Shown here piece by piece: positions 48,452-60,950 of a stretch of 64,000 nt of DNA (its first letter is position 1; each line of letters begins with the position of its first letter). Made by a program: the position numbers and the translations under genes. The notes under the pieces were generated by a model, which did no database searches, was not told the DNA's origin, and saw nothing but the letters and a program-made list of their open reading frames with translations. Source of the stretch: Utricularia gibba (Eukaryota > Streptophyta > Magnoliopsida > Lamiales > Lentibulariaceae). Location of the stretch: NCBI GenBank assembly GCA_002189035.1, contig NEEC01000004.1:1488001-1552000 (forward strand), written 5' to 3'.

Positions 48452-51400
48452 TCAGTGCCCCCTTCGCTTGTTGGGACGATGCTCACCCTTGTGATCTTCA
48501 TCTGACCGATGGTTCCTCTTGCTCCTCTCCTCCCACTGCTTGTCTCTCGGGAGTTTTTCTACATAATTAGAACCCCTGTCCTTGTACTCCCCTCGCTGGT
48601 GAGAGGATGGGTGATGGTGAAGTGCAGAGTCTGTTGAGTTTTGATGCCTCCCTTGGGAACTTCTGTCAAGCTGGTCTCGTTTTCTAGCATCCTTGTGCGT
48701 AGACTGATGATTGAAACGAGAATCATCATCATAATGGCCCCTTTTGTCGTGGTTCTTCTTTCCATCTGTGTGGTGACTTGAGTGTTTCCCGTTACGTTCG
48801 GAGTCTCGTAAGGGCTCCTCCTTGCCTGAATTTGAGCTCTCTGCATGGGATGCCCTTTTCTCAACTCCATAAGCCGATGATCGAGTGCCTCTATCATCTC
48901 TGTCACCAAAATCAGATTGAAAGTACTTGTCGTTCCGCCTTTTCCTTCCGGATCTTTGGACATTGCTGTCTCCAGAATAACTCAAGCTAGTTTCTAGCTC
49001 TTTCTGGGATTGATGGTTATGCGATCTCTTTGGACTACTGGTAGAATTGCCCTTGTTTTCAGAAAGTTGTTCACTATAAAATAAAATCAGGTCATAAACT
49101 CAAACAAGCCAGCGTTGCAGATAAAATACGACATGGACCTGCGTTAACAAGGTCCAATGGAATGTAAAATTACCTTCCGTTTTCACTCGAGCACTTTTTT
49201 TTACTGTCACAACGCTGAAGCTCAAAATCTTCAGGATGCTGAGGGCCCATATTTCCACTAAAAGACAGAAAAGTTCGGGGGTGAAAATTGCAAATTGTAG
49301 AAACAAAAAAGAAGAAATTATCAGTCAAAAACATACACTGGACAAGGCAGACCTCCATGCATCGGTGCCATGTACGGGGGGACATGGAAAGGCATACCAG
49401 GGGGAATAGGTACATTGAAAGGCATCACTGGATGCCCGCCGTACATATTGGTATATGGCCTAAACGGCATCATTGAAGGACCATTCCAATATGGAGGTGC
49501 GTAGCCCCCATGAAACCCATTCCCTAACATGCTCGGACCATTGTAAAATAAGAATACGAACATTTAATTACCAGGAAAAAAACAACTACTCTCCGTACCT
49601 GGTTGAAACATGGGACTTGGATTTGCAACAGGACATTCTCTCACAAGATGGTCCGTGGAACCACACCCAAAGCAATTACGGGATCCCTGTAGCCGATGTT
49701 TTAATAAAAAAACAATAACAGGCATGAAATTATATTGTAAGGTACAAAGAATCCTAGTTTTCATTATTCTTATAAGCGCGAGAAGCATAAATTGGAAAAC
49801 ATTGAGATTTAGCAACAACAATCACCTTTCTAGGTCCACCAGGTATGCCAAAGTTCCTTTCATGTCCACCTTAGAAATAAGTAACATCAAGTCAAAGTGC
49901 ATTTCTTGGTTTCCAGGTATACAAAACCAAAGAATCATTATTCATACATTGATCAACACACAATGAATAGAATACAAGCATACAACCGTATACAGAGACA
50001 TGCGTTTAGTTAAAACACACACCACAATAATGGTATTCCATCACATAAATATAGCAGTGAGTCTGATGCTTTGCAGAACCAGCATGAAGATTCAAAAAAG
50101 TTTAACAGTAAGAGCTGTCTACCTTCCTCACGCGAATTAATGTGAGAAGAAACTAGCTGATTTTCACCCTGAAACTCCTGCACTGAATTGAGCTCTTGAT
50201 GCGCTGCTTGTGTACCATGATTGCTAGCTTCCCATCCATCATTTTGATCAATTTTCTGAGCTTTAATGGGTGAAACATCCTTTGCTTGAATGTTTGACTC
50301 TCCATCTGAATTTATTCAAAACAGATGCCAGTACAATACTGAATGAGAAACTTGCAGATAAAAAAAATATATAATTTGGATAAAAATAGACCTGGCACGT
50401 CTGTTTGCATTGAGCCCGTAAAATCAGCATCAACCATCTTGGAATCGAGAAAATGCTGAATTGCTTGATGCAGCGACACATTTGGCAACAAATCCTTTAC
50501 ACTGCATTTGCTCGAAGAGCATTTTGGGCACTTGTTATTCCCAATAAGAACTTTAGTTATACCTGCAGCTCAATAATAGAGTGAGTTTAAAAAAGTAATT
50601 CTCATATGTCATGCGAATTCACAACAGTAGATAACTCACAAGTCTCACAGAAGCTATGTTGGCAACATGGTATCATCACAGGATGCGTGAAAAAACCTTC
50701 GCATAGTGAGCACTTCAATTCCAATGGCATATGATTGCTTTTATCTAACACATCTTTGAAATGAGGCGACCTAGTCGAGTGCAAGAAAAAAAGGGAGAAT
50801 GGGGAACGTATTCCAAAAAGAATAAAAGATTATGATGAAAAAAAAAAACATAAAATCATTTACTTTTTCAGCTTAATCTTTCCACTCGTTCCCTGTAAAG
50901 TGCTTTGCTCCTTTCCAGATTTTCCTGATCCTAAATATCGCATCATGTCATACAAAAATTCCAAAAAGGAGATTGCGGAACACTATGGAAGACAATTTTA
51001 CCGTTCTGAACTGCTTCAGGGTGCCTAGAGGAGTCCAACTTCTGCAATTTGAGTCCCAATATCTCAGGATGATCTAAATTTCTGCTCAAAGCACAAGAGA
51101 GAATGAGAGAAATAATCAAAATCCTGAAAGTGTGATGAAAATGAGCATACAAAAGACAACGTTTTATGGATTTAAAAGGGCTAAAGATAACTGGCGTGCC
51201 CCATAACAAACTATATCCTGCGTAAAAGCATCGATGTACCTCAGACCAATAGCATCTTTCTTGTTGTTCAGTCCAAAACTGTCAGTATCAATATCTGAAC
51301 TGAAATCAGGGAATTTTGAATCGGACGTGGGCATCAAATCAGAACCAAAATCGAATTCGTTCCCAGGTCCATTCTGCATGCAAGAAAACCCAAGGAGTTT

Positions 51401-52496
51401 AAAGAAATACTGTCAAGACACGAAGAAATCAAAAGTTGAAAAACAACAAGGTAATTTTTGCTTATAACCACTGGAGGCTAGAATGAAACAACAATTCAAA
51501 GGAATAAGAGACCAAGCGATCAACAAGTGTGAGTAGAAGGAAGAGTGGGTCAAAAAAAAGAGAGAGAAAGGGAATGGAGGTGGTGGATAAGCCACACAAT
51601 GGCGCTCCATGCGTACATCTACATTGTGAATGCTGGATGCTTTGACCCCAAGATCCTTGGAAACTTGAACTGGAGACCTAACGCAAAGATCCCAATGATG
51701 CCAAAATTAATAAATGCAAATTTAGAACTTGTTTTCAAAAACTCAATTTATTGGAACAGGATCAAAATATCTACCACGCATCAAGCCTATCTATGATGAT
51801 TCATAGTATTGGATTCTTAAAAGTGCCCATACAACATAAAATTCACATTACTCGCTTAACATATAGAAATAGACATAGAAATATCTGAAGTGAAAAGTTT
51901 CATCAATGGCAGGCATACAGTATAATTTCTAGGCACGGTGTCGATCAACTTCACCAAATTCAACTAAATGGGTATCACGGCACAGATATGTCTAGTCTCG
52001 GGGAGAATATACAAGAAAACCAGGAACGGAAATATAACAACTGCGACAATGCACCAGGAATAAGCAAAATCATACTCACCCTGGTCGAATTTCCGCAGGA
52101 ACCCTCTTAATTATCACATTGGATCCGTTAGGGATTTCAGAATCATCACGCTTGTACTCTGCCAATCAATATTTTCATAAAAAAAAATGAAACTAATCAC
52201 CAGCTAATTCACGTCAAAAGAACTATGCACCCAATGCAGCAGAAAAAAACCATATAATTCAAAAATACAAATTACAAATTCACAGAGAAATAAAAAAGAA
52301 GAATACAATGACGCTAAAACATACCCAGACCAGAAGCCTCGTCAGAGAATATGAGATCAAACCCTTGCTGTCTTTGCAGAGAAACATTGCCATGTAGAAT
52401 CTTGGCTCTCAACTCTTTAACGGAGATTGAGTGGCGATCCCCAATCTCAAGAACATCAAAATTCAACGAACTCCTGAATTTAAACCGGATTGGCAT
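48452..52496 (-). CDS. DWNN-domain RING E3 ubiquitin ligase (PQT3/RBBP6-like)
   Basis: Fourteen exons, minus strand: 52496-52325, 52158-52080, 51677-51623, 51373-51240, 51081-51002, 50930-50864, 50770-50640, 50562-50392, 50305-50123, 49869-49826, 49686-49599, 49523-49337, 49257-49174, 49073-48452. They give 698 residues with consistent phases. The N-terminal ubiquitin-like DWNN domain begins MPIRFKFRSSLNFDVLEI. A C3HC4-type RING follows (LKCSLCEGFFTHPVMIPCCQ, HSFCETC, NKCPKC). A CCHC zinc knuckle (CFGCGSTDHLVREC) comes next, then a Pro/Met/Gly-rich stretch and an Arg/Lys/Asp/Ser/His-rich tail ending RPNKRRGH. RBBP6-type proteins act in mRNA 3' processing and ubiquitination; PQT3 regulates oxidative tolerance. 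In typical relatives the knuckle precedes the RING. Confidence 0.9.
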
Positions 52497-53430
52497 GCCC
52501 GCAATCTCTCCGTCGTTCGATTGAGAAACAACAGAGTAGAGCTGAACAAACACCACCAAGCCACCAGCGTGCTGTCGGAGGAACGTCAGCGTTCCGTCGT
52601 CCGCTGTTCGTAGGGTTTTCCAACCGTCAACAAGTTTATGAAGTCTCCTCGGCCGACACGGGAATGCAACTCCAGGAGTACTAAAGGGGGGAGGCAGCTC
52701 GCTTCACCTTGTTTGTACCTCGTGTCCTGGGGTACAACAGCCATATGCATGTTGCAATTTTTTAATTGTTTTTTTATAGTTTGAATAAAAATTGACAATT
52801 TAATTAATATGTTTCCTATTTTTAATTATAAAAATGAAAATCAGAATATATTTATATAATAAAATTGCAAAAACAACACATCAAATTTAAATTAATCTAA
52901 AGATTTTAAATCCTCAAGTTTCAAAATTGTAAAAAGATAATTCAATTTGTCAAAATTGCACAAGGAAGATCTAAACGATTTTTCAAAATTTTAAAAAATG
53001 AATCAACTCATGATGACATAAATTTCATATCTAAAAAACTTTTATAATAGAAATTTTTTAATTCACATATGAAATATGGCAAATCAAAATATCTTAGTAG
53101 AGTTATATTATGTTTGCATTTTGTGATTTTTGGAGTTCAACAAAGATAAGGCAATTAGAGGAAGACCAATAGAAATTATGGATATTGTGTATAAAGATAT
53201 AATGTTATAATGATATTAACATCAAAATCCATTAATTTAAGTAATATGAGGATTAAATATATAATTTAATAAATTTGGAATCAAATTGTGTATAAAAAAT
53301 AAATAAATAAATTTTAAATTTTAAATTTTAATAAGTAAACTATTTATATTAATTATAATTTGTGTGACATGAGCAAAACTCCACCCATATTTATATTCAT
53401 ACTCTCCCATTATCTACAACTTCCTCTTCA
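52497..53430. other. AT-rich spacer
   Basis: Promoter of the DWNN gene near 52,500-52,740, then AT-rich sequence. No gene is seen. Confidence 0.55.
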
Positions 53431-53615
53431 TCAAAGGATCCTTCTTCCATGCTGCTGCTGCTGCAGATCAACAGAAGAGTACGATGATCCCAAGGATGAG
53501 AATGGTCTGAAAGAATTGCAGCATTCCCCTTCCCCTTCCTCTTCCTCTTCTCGCTTATCTCGTGTCATGGATACAGCGGAAGCTACCTTTGTTTTCATCC
53601 CAAAACCGTTCATTC

Positions 53616-54029
53616 TTATCGATGTGCTCCCCCTCTCAAGCTGCAGGCAAGCCGGTTTCTCCGGCGCCTCGTGTAGGCGTTTTCCGGCTTCGAGAGGTCT
53701 TTCGCGGAGGCCAGTGAGGATGCTGCATCGGCTAAAGTGGCCAAGGATTTTGATTTGCCATTATAGAACTTGGAGATCCCTCTCCTGCATTATCACTTTC
53801 TCCTCCTCCATTAGTTCATGGTTAAAACGAAATTGGAGTAGAGATATCTGTCTAACCTCATAGGCAGAGCATCCTCCAAGTCTTCTACAGCGTCCAGGGG
53901 GCCTTTGTAAGGACTCTGAATCTCTTCACCCTCTCCAGATTTCGCCACTGAATTCCCAGAAACATCATCACTATCCTTCCCTATGGAAGAAGAAGATTCA
54001 TCTGATGTTCGATTGACACAGGAATCCAT
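53616..54029 (-). CDS. OXIDATIVE STRESS 3-like protein
   Basis: Two exons (54029-53857 and 53784-53616) give 113 residues. The N-terminus is Ser-rich (SDESSSSIGKDSDD). The conserved core is SPYKGPLDAVEDLEDALPMR, RGISKFYNGKSKSLATLAD, then SKPENAYTRRRRNRLACSL, which identifies the OXS3 family of nuclear stress-tolerance proteins. The frame stops shortly after LACSL, earlier than in typical relatives. One missing base near 53,637 would open the frame to 53,431, adding an acidic tail (EEEEEGEGE) and a poly-Gln end. Whether that tail is real is unclear. Confidence 0.8.
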
Positions 54030-55195
54030 AGTTAACAGCCCTTTTCCTCCTTGCTCCCTCCCAACGCCAGATCAGCTAAACCAGACACAGGATCCATGAC
54101 AAGGAAGCAAACCTGCAAAAGCCCCCTTGTCTTGCATCATGAAAGCAAAAGCCTTTAATTACTGCAATGGAAGAAGGATGCACAAACCAAACCAAGGAGC
54201 AAAAACCTGATACATATTGAATAATTGGCTTATTTTTTCTTCGTAGGTAGGTTTATAGTTTGTTTGACGTTATCCCCAGTCCATTACATCCTTACCCACC
54301 AGTCAGAAGAGAATTGTAAAACAAACACTTCACATTAGTCTGAACATGTGGTGGTAAGAAATCCCCTTTTCACGAAGCTAAGCCAAAGACTGAATTTTGG
54401 GTTAGGCCCACAACAGATGAAGAGGAGGAAGAAGAAGAGCAAGACTCCATTATTGCTACCTACATCTCTGAGCAGCTTCACGGCATCCATCGTTTCGGAG
54501 TAGGAAAAATAGCGGAAACAAGAAGATTTGGGGAAAAAAAGAAGCTGAAAAAGACAAGCTGTCCGGTGGTTTGCAATCAGATGCACCGCAACGTGCTTTA
54601 TACCAAAATGGTAATTTCACATGGACTGTGCCACTGTTCATCATAGTGAATCATTGACCAATCAAATTTATTTCCATCACGCGCGCATTGCCAAAAACAA
54701 CCAATTTAATCGGCACGTGATTAATAAAGAGTGTGTTTACTTCAAAATGAAAAAAAGATGGAGATGACCTAGTTTTACAATCTCAAAATTAATTTAATTC
54801 TATATAATCTGAAACACAACTTTAAATTATGCAAAATACATCCTACGTTTGTTTAAAAATCATTCATATGCAACGAAATTTTAATATTTTCATTAAAAAA
54901 ATGTGAAAGAAATGTTATCTATTTTGAAGGGAGGTGAATTCATCAAATTCCATATAATTCAAATCCTCAATAATTAATATCTTCCAATAATTCCTAATTA
55001 AACACATTCAAAGAGAATAAAGAAGGGGTGAGACTGGTATTTCACATCGGATATTCTTTGTAAATAATAAATTAATATTGAAGCTACAAAATAGGAATTT
55101 ATGGATTTCAATTTGTGGTTTTTTTTTTCTTTTTTGGTTTCAATAAACTACCAAATACATCCCATCCATCCTAGAGTGTGCCGTGAAGGCGTGCG
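54030..55195. other. OXS3-like leader and spacer
   Basis: Leader and promoter of the OXS3-like gene, possibly with a leader intron, to about 54,700. A short frame at 54,486-54,335 (MDAVKLLRDVGSNNG) could be an upstream ORF. An AT-rich spacer follows. No further gene. Confidence 0.45.
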
Positions 55196-57139
55196 TCAGC
55201 ACATTCTGATGATGCTGGCCACGTTCTTTCCGATCTCCTCCTTGGTTTTCTCGCATACGGGAACATCGCCGATGTACATGTCGAAGAAGGCTCCTGGGTG
55301 AATCAATCCAACCTTTTCAGAAAACGAAACGGGAGACACCAACTGAACTGCACTGAACTGAACTTACTGCACAGGTCTCTGCTTTGGACGGCTCCCAGGC
55401 TTGTCCGCCGACTGCACAAAACGTCATCTCCTTGTCAGGCAGGAACAGCATAAGCAGATGAAGGCACTTCACTTGGTTTCAGTCCTGGTTGCGTACCTTC
55501 GGTTATCAGGCGCCCGTCGGTTTTCCGGTGGAAGTTGATGGTCGTACCCTGCGTTTGATTCCATTCTCTCGATGATGGGGTTTTTGTTTTGTTTAAAAAC
55601 GAGCTGCTCAAATGACACGTACCACATGCAAGGGAATGTCCTGCGTGAACAGGGAACCGAAGGCCTGTAGGCAGCTATCGTCAGCTTCCGGGTTCATCTG
55701 AAAAGAGCCGGCAGTCTGTCTGAGAAACGGAAAATGAGGGAAGGCAGAAAGAGTGTAGAGACGGTACTCTTGTTAGACGGGCCCTCAGAGACTTCCCAAA
55801 AACACTGCAGGTGAAAAGAGACGAAATGAAGTGAGACACTAACTCAAATGATGCATCTGGATCTTCTACAGGGAATGGACTAGAACATCATACTCTTTCA
55901 CTGTGTTGATTTTGATCCCATTGCAGTTAACTACAAGCCTAACTGTCATGTTGATGTCCTCTCTGCATAAAATTGGACATGGGGGAGTCTTCTTCAGATT
56001 TCATGCTGTGGGAAAAATGAGAGAAAAAATTCGGCAAACCTTAGAAGATCCTCGTAGAAATGGTTACAGTTTTTCAGTTCATCATCTGGGATGCGAGAGT
56101 ACTTCTGGCCCAATTTGTTGCAGACATCAAAGGGATGGACATCTGTTGAAAAGGGAAGAAAGGTAAGCTTTTCCAGAGTACAGAGATATCAAAACTCAGA
56201 GAAACTACATCTACAGGAGGCTCGGAACGTACAGAATCCGAATGCATATATTTTGAGAGATTTGATTCTTATAATGGTCATAGTCCTTGATCCAGTTCCA
56301 ACAAGAATCTGATGATCAGGATGTCAAAAACAAATATTGCAAAAGTAGCTTGCTTTCCTTTCAGCCAAAAAAAGAAAATAACAGATGCATCAAAATGAAA
56401 CCAACCTCTGAAGTGAAACTAGAGTCACATTGTCCAAGTGAGTCATCGCCCAACATGGAGGGGAACTCGACACCAGTTCTGGGTTCAACCGTATTGGACA
56501 AGGATACATTCCTAAAAAGATCTCTGCAGGGAGCACATACTTGATTTCTGATCTCACACGCTCCTTGGTCCTTGTATCCATGTGTTTCTGAAGATGGACT
56601 GGGCGGAGGTGCTAACATATTTGAAGAGCTTAAGAACAGTTTGGAAAATGGAAAATCTTATGAGATCCAAAAAACGATAAAAAGTAATGCAAGCCTTGCA
56701 GCAAGAAAACAAGATCAGCTTACAAGTTAGTGAAGGAAGTGCCCACAGAAGCTGCCATTGCCAGCATAGGAAACGATTGAAGCCTCTGAGCCTCTTTACA
56801 TAATTTCCTCAAGGTAAATCCTGAAAGCTTCCCTATCACTATTGGGATTGGGTTCCTCCTTGAGGAATGAGAATGATCTGCTAGCGATTTGCCATTTATT
56901 CTGGAATTCATGTTTCTAGCATTCCGTACAACAAGTGCACCAGCAAACTTGGACATGCAGCTAAAAGCTTCTGAAAGGGCGAAAGTTCCACGCAGGCATA
57001 TATACCTTGAACTATCAGCAAGGGACGCAATATTAGAGAGCCACTGAGCACCCATACTATGTGGAAGGAGCGGATCAATGGCATAAATATCATTTGAGCT
57101 CCTCTCTTGGCCAAATAACAATAACCAATTGTTTACCAT
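55196..57139 (-). CDS. FAP2: Fatty-acid-binding protein 2-like, chalcone isomerase fold (one-base frameshift)
   Basis: Ten exons, minus strand: 57139-56724, 56628-56406, 56308-56233, 56142-56040, 55962-55894, 55804-55768, 55697-55623, 55548-55497, 55411-55368, 55293-55196. They give about 397 residues. The long N-terminal region precedes the CHI-like domain: VEPRTGVEFPSML, ILVGTGSRTMTIIRIKSLKI, YAFGFYVHPFD, REDINMTVRLVVNCNGIKIN, FGSLFTQDIPL, GTTINFHRKTDGRLITE and AFFDMYIGDVPV. This non-catalytic family binds fatty acids in plastids. In exon 9 the frame changes: VGGQA is followed out of frame by LGAVQSRDLCR. One missing C near 55,398 explains it and makes the phases agree. Confidence 0.88.
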
Positions 57140-58648
57140 TGTGAATCACAAAGGTTTCCCTACACTAACAGAAAATGCAGCAATGATCAACGAATACAAA
57201 AACCTGCAGAAGTTGTAATGAAAATAATTAGTAGCTCAGCAACGCCAGGACACAAGAACAACCAGATGCAGGAAAAATAATGATCAGAGGATCGTATTGT
57301 TAGTGCAACCCAGGATTTCACCAAGACAGCCAAATACAAGAACATTGGAAAAACCCATTGAAGTTTAGGATACAAGCCGATCGTACCACAACAGTAAACA
57401 AAAAACAAGGATCTTGAACACGGGAGCAGCCGATCTCTCAAAAACTAGGCCAAGACAAGGATCTTGAACAAGGGGGAATTGTGAGTGAATAGGGAAAAGG
57501 CGAAGAGAGGAAAAACGCCGACGCGTGAATGCAGAAAATGCAGGGATGAAAATCAAGAAAGGTTTGAGATTGTTTGAAAAGGCATTGAAAATTCGTTGAG
57601 AAAAGGGAAAACACTATGAAAGGAATATGCCTTGTACCAGAAACAAGGGAAGAAACCCGGAATCAAGATCACTTCTTCTCCCCACAAATAAGCGTAGAAA
57701 TCAGAAATGCACAAACCCAGATGAGATGAGATGATTCATCGTGGGATCAAACAGCTCCCACATTTATTTGGAAGCTGCCGTTAATGGGTACAAACAAATC
57801 AACACAGAAAACGCGAAGAAGACACGAAAGCCAGGACAGGAGACGTCTTCGATCCGTAATGGAATAAGAATACTCAACACCATAAAATTGTATTTTGCCC
57901 CCATACATACATTACCCTAAAAAAGAAGACTTTTCATGGTGACAAATTCCTCGCATATTCCTTCTTCCCCAGAAAATTCTCCTTTCAACGCATCACGTTT
58001 CCTTTCCCCACCTCCCCATAGAGCGGAACGCCGACACCGAATCACTGATGGCCCAGCCCTTGACTCTGACAGGAAAATCAATCAGACTTCCGACCTCCGA
58101 CGGTAATTACCATAAAGCAGTTAATATTGTTTTGATTAAATGAACTCGATTTTCCCAAGCATGGGATATGACTCATTTTGGGGGCTTGCGGCGTGGCCGA
58201 TTCCGGGGATCATCGGCTTCATAATGCATCCTCCCATTGGCTCTTCTGTTTGTTCACATTGATAATTGTTATTAATTGGCCCATAAAAATACTTTCTTTC
58301 ACGCATGGTGCTCCCAAAAGCATGAACTTGGCACATGAAAAAGAAAAGAAAGTAAACACAGGGTTTGCTGTATGACAAGTCTTTTTTAATGTCCCAAAGG
58401 CTCAATCTTTATTTACTGGTGACACTTGGAAGAACTCGTCACATGCACATATGCTATCTTGTGAAGTGATTGAACCGGATAATAAGGATATTGGGATGGT
58501 TTATAGGAGGGTACGCACCCAAGGAACAGACAGCCGACACAGATTAGAATCCATGATTTCCAGAACAGAGATACAGATACCACAGTTGATGAGATTTGGA
58601 TGAGCTCCAACCACTAGTTTTTGCTTCCAGCGTTGGCCAGAAAAAGCA
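57140..58648. other. FAP2 leader and spacer
   Basis: Leader and promoter of FAP2 (minus strand), probably with a leader intron, to about 58,100. The 3' flank of the hydrolase gene is at the right. No gene is supported. Confidence 0.45.
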
Positions 58649-60765
58649 TCAGAGGAGACCGCTGAAGAAGTTGGCGAGGATCTTGTTGAACTTGGAGGTG
58701 CGCTCGAGCTGAGGAATGTGGCCCGCTTTCTTCATCACTTGCAAGCTCGCCTTCTTCCCGATAACGCTGCCACATTGCAAGAAACCCGCCCTCATACTAT
58801 GCTATGGAAGAGTCTGCTTATGAAGAAAACAGACAGACTTACTTGACGAGGTCGTAGGCTTTCTCCAGCAAGAAAACCTGGTCCCCTTCCCCCCACACGA
58901 TCAACACCTCCTGCCAACAACAGTTATCACCAAATACAACAAACTTGGGCACACAAAAGCAGCGTCTGAGCACCTGGGAGAGGGGAGATATGTCCGCAGT
59001 TTCGCAAGTTCCCATTTTCATCCCATGGAGCAGCTCTGATTTTTCCTTCCTGTTCTCCATGTAGAGCGTCTGCGCTTGGAGGAGGACCAGATGCATTATC
59101 ATCATCATTACTCATTTTAAGCCCAATCGCCCAAATCTCTTTACTTTCACATTCAAATGTTTAAAACCAAGCTTTACATGTTTTCAGTTGAGGTAAATCT
59201 CGAAGTTCTAACGTTAATTGGTACGAATGAATAATTAATTCATTGCATATTTTAAAAAAATTGTATAGGGTAAATTTTTTTCTTATTTATTATAATTAAA
59301 ATTAAATATATCTAGATTTTTATTTGTTTTAAAAAATTTACTAACAAAGAACAATTTTAAGGTAAATGTTGATTTAAAAAATACTTAGACAATGTTCTAC
59401 ACAGACCCATTTTCAAAATATTTTCATTTTAAAAAATTATATTAATATAAAATAATTTTTTTATTTTAATTTTCATTCTAATATTTTTTATATTTCAATT
59501 TATTTTTAATTTTTAAGATTTAGAGGAATTATAAATTAAATCTATTGAGTGAAATCTTATTTATACATTATTAAAAATATATAACATATTTTTTATTGTA
59601 CAGTATCTTTTTAAAATTACATAATATTAATTCATTTTAATTTCATTCTTATTTTCTCAAAAATCATTTTAAATCACCCCTCATAAATTTAATATTATTT
59701 AAATTCTTAATTTTCGTATTTAATTCTCATTGTTTGCAAGAAAACAGTAGTGGCTGACTTCTATGTGTTGTCTTTTCTCAAAAATAAAAAATAGCCAACT
59801 GCCCTATTTTTTTTAATGTCAAAATAACAGCTCCACAGGTATTTGTTTAAGGAAAATGCAGTTGAGGAGTTGGCTGGTGGAAATAATGTGAAAACAATTA
59901 AATATTCTGAAATATTTCATATTTTTTATTTTAGATATGAAATTAGGATGGGACCAATGAATTTCTTATACTGAAAATAAAATAAGATTGAAAATAAAAT
60001 AAAAAAGCTCACCCGAACGAAGTCGTTGAGTACGAAAACTGGCAGGTAAGGCAAGCGGTGCGAGCACAACCGGAGAAGGATTCGTACCCGGTCGGCGTTC
60101 ACCGGCAGCATCAGGTCATCGACGGTGTCTGCGTTTCCCCTTTGCAGCAGCTTCGTCTTGTCCGTCACGAGGTAGTTGACGGCGGAGCTGGCGATGACCA
60201 CCTTCTCCACATTCTCCGGCCACATCTCCGCCATGTAGTACGCCACGAAGCCTCCGTAGCTAGTACCCACCACTGAGTACCTGCAACGTTTACCTTGCTC
60301 GTATTCCCAATTTATTTGCTTATGGAAAAATAGTGCAGTGCATGGCGTTGCCCAGTTTCAGAAGATTGGCTAGTCGGAATGTGTTTGATGGGTTCCGTCG
60401 TACCTTGAAACCTGGAGCTTTTGAAGAAGTTTCTGGACACAAGTCGCTTGAAAAGCCTCCGACCTCTCGCCGGACTTGGTGAACGATTCTCCGAAAAACA
60501 CGAGTTCGGGAACGTAGACGTTGAATTTCTTAGAGAAGAACTTGACTTGGCCGTGCCACTGCCAGATCGCCGGCGGTCCGAAGCCGTGGATGAAGACTAT
60601 GGCCGGCTTTTTGGGATCCGGCTTAGAGGGACCCCAGAAACGGATCGTCGTATCGGAATCCACATCAACTTTCGATTCCACGAGCCCGGCTGCGGCGACG
60701 CTGCGGCGGATGAAAGCGCCGTAGATAGAAACAAAGCTGATGACGCAGGGGGAATCTGTAGTCAT
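58649..60765 (-). CDS. Alpha/beta-hydrolase superfamily protein (monoacylglycerol lipase-like)
   Basis: Five exons, minus strand: 60765-60404, 60280-60013, 59069-58974, 58910-58843, 58766-58649. They give 303 residues. The oxyanion region is PAIVFIHGFGPPAIWQWHGQ. The nucleophile elbow G-T-S-Y-G-G carries the catalytic serine and WGEGDQVFLL the likely acid. The catalytic histidine sits in KKAGHIPQLER. Substrate is unknown; relatives are serine esterases or lipases. The second intron is unusually long here (943 bp, AT-rich). The start at 60,765 (MTTDSPCV) was chosen over an ATG at 60,801 from family N-termini. Confidence 0.9.
59070..60012 (-). other. Long AT-rich intron of the hydrolase gene
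   Basis: Begins GTGAGC at 60,012 and ends CAG at 59,070. It holds no ORF and no recognisable insertion. Confidence 0.7.
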
Positions 60766-60950
60766 GTTGAGCTCACCACATCTGGGGTTGTTAAACGTCA
60801 TCTGTTATATAAAACCAGAAAGCTTCAGCAGAAGGGACTGCCGGATATTAAATGCAACGACGGGTAGGTTGGGCGGATCACATTCTCTGGAACTATTTAA
60901 AAGACAAGCCGTTTTCATGGGGCAAGTGACTGTGTCAACATGTTTCGAGC

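Noticed and set aside
53360-53863. 167-residue plus-strand ORF
   Set aside because: It is antisense to the OXS3-like gene and its low-complexity region.
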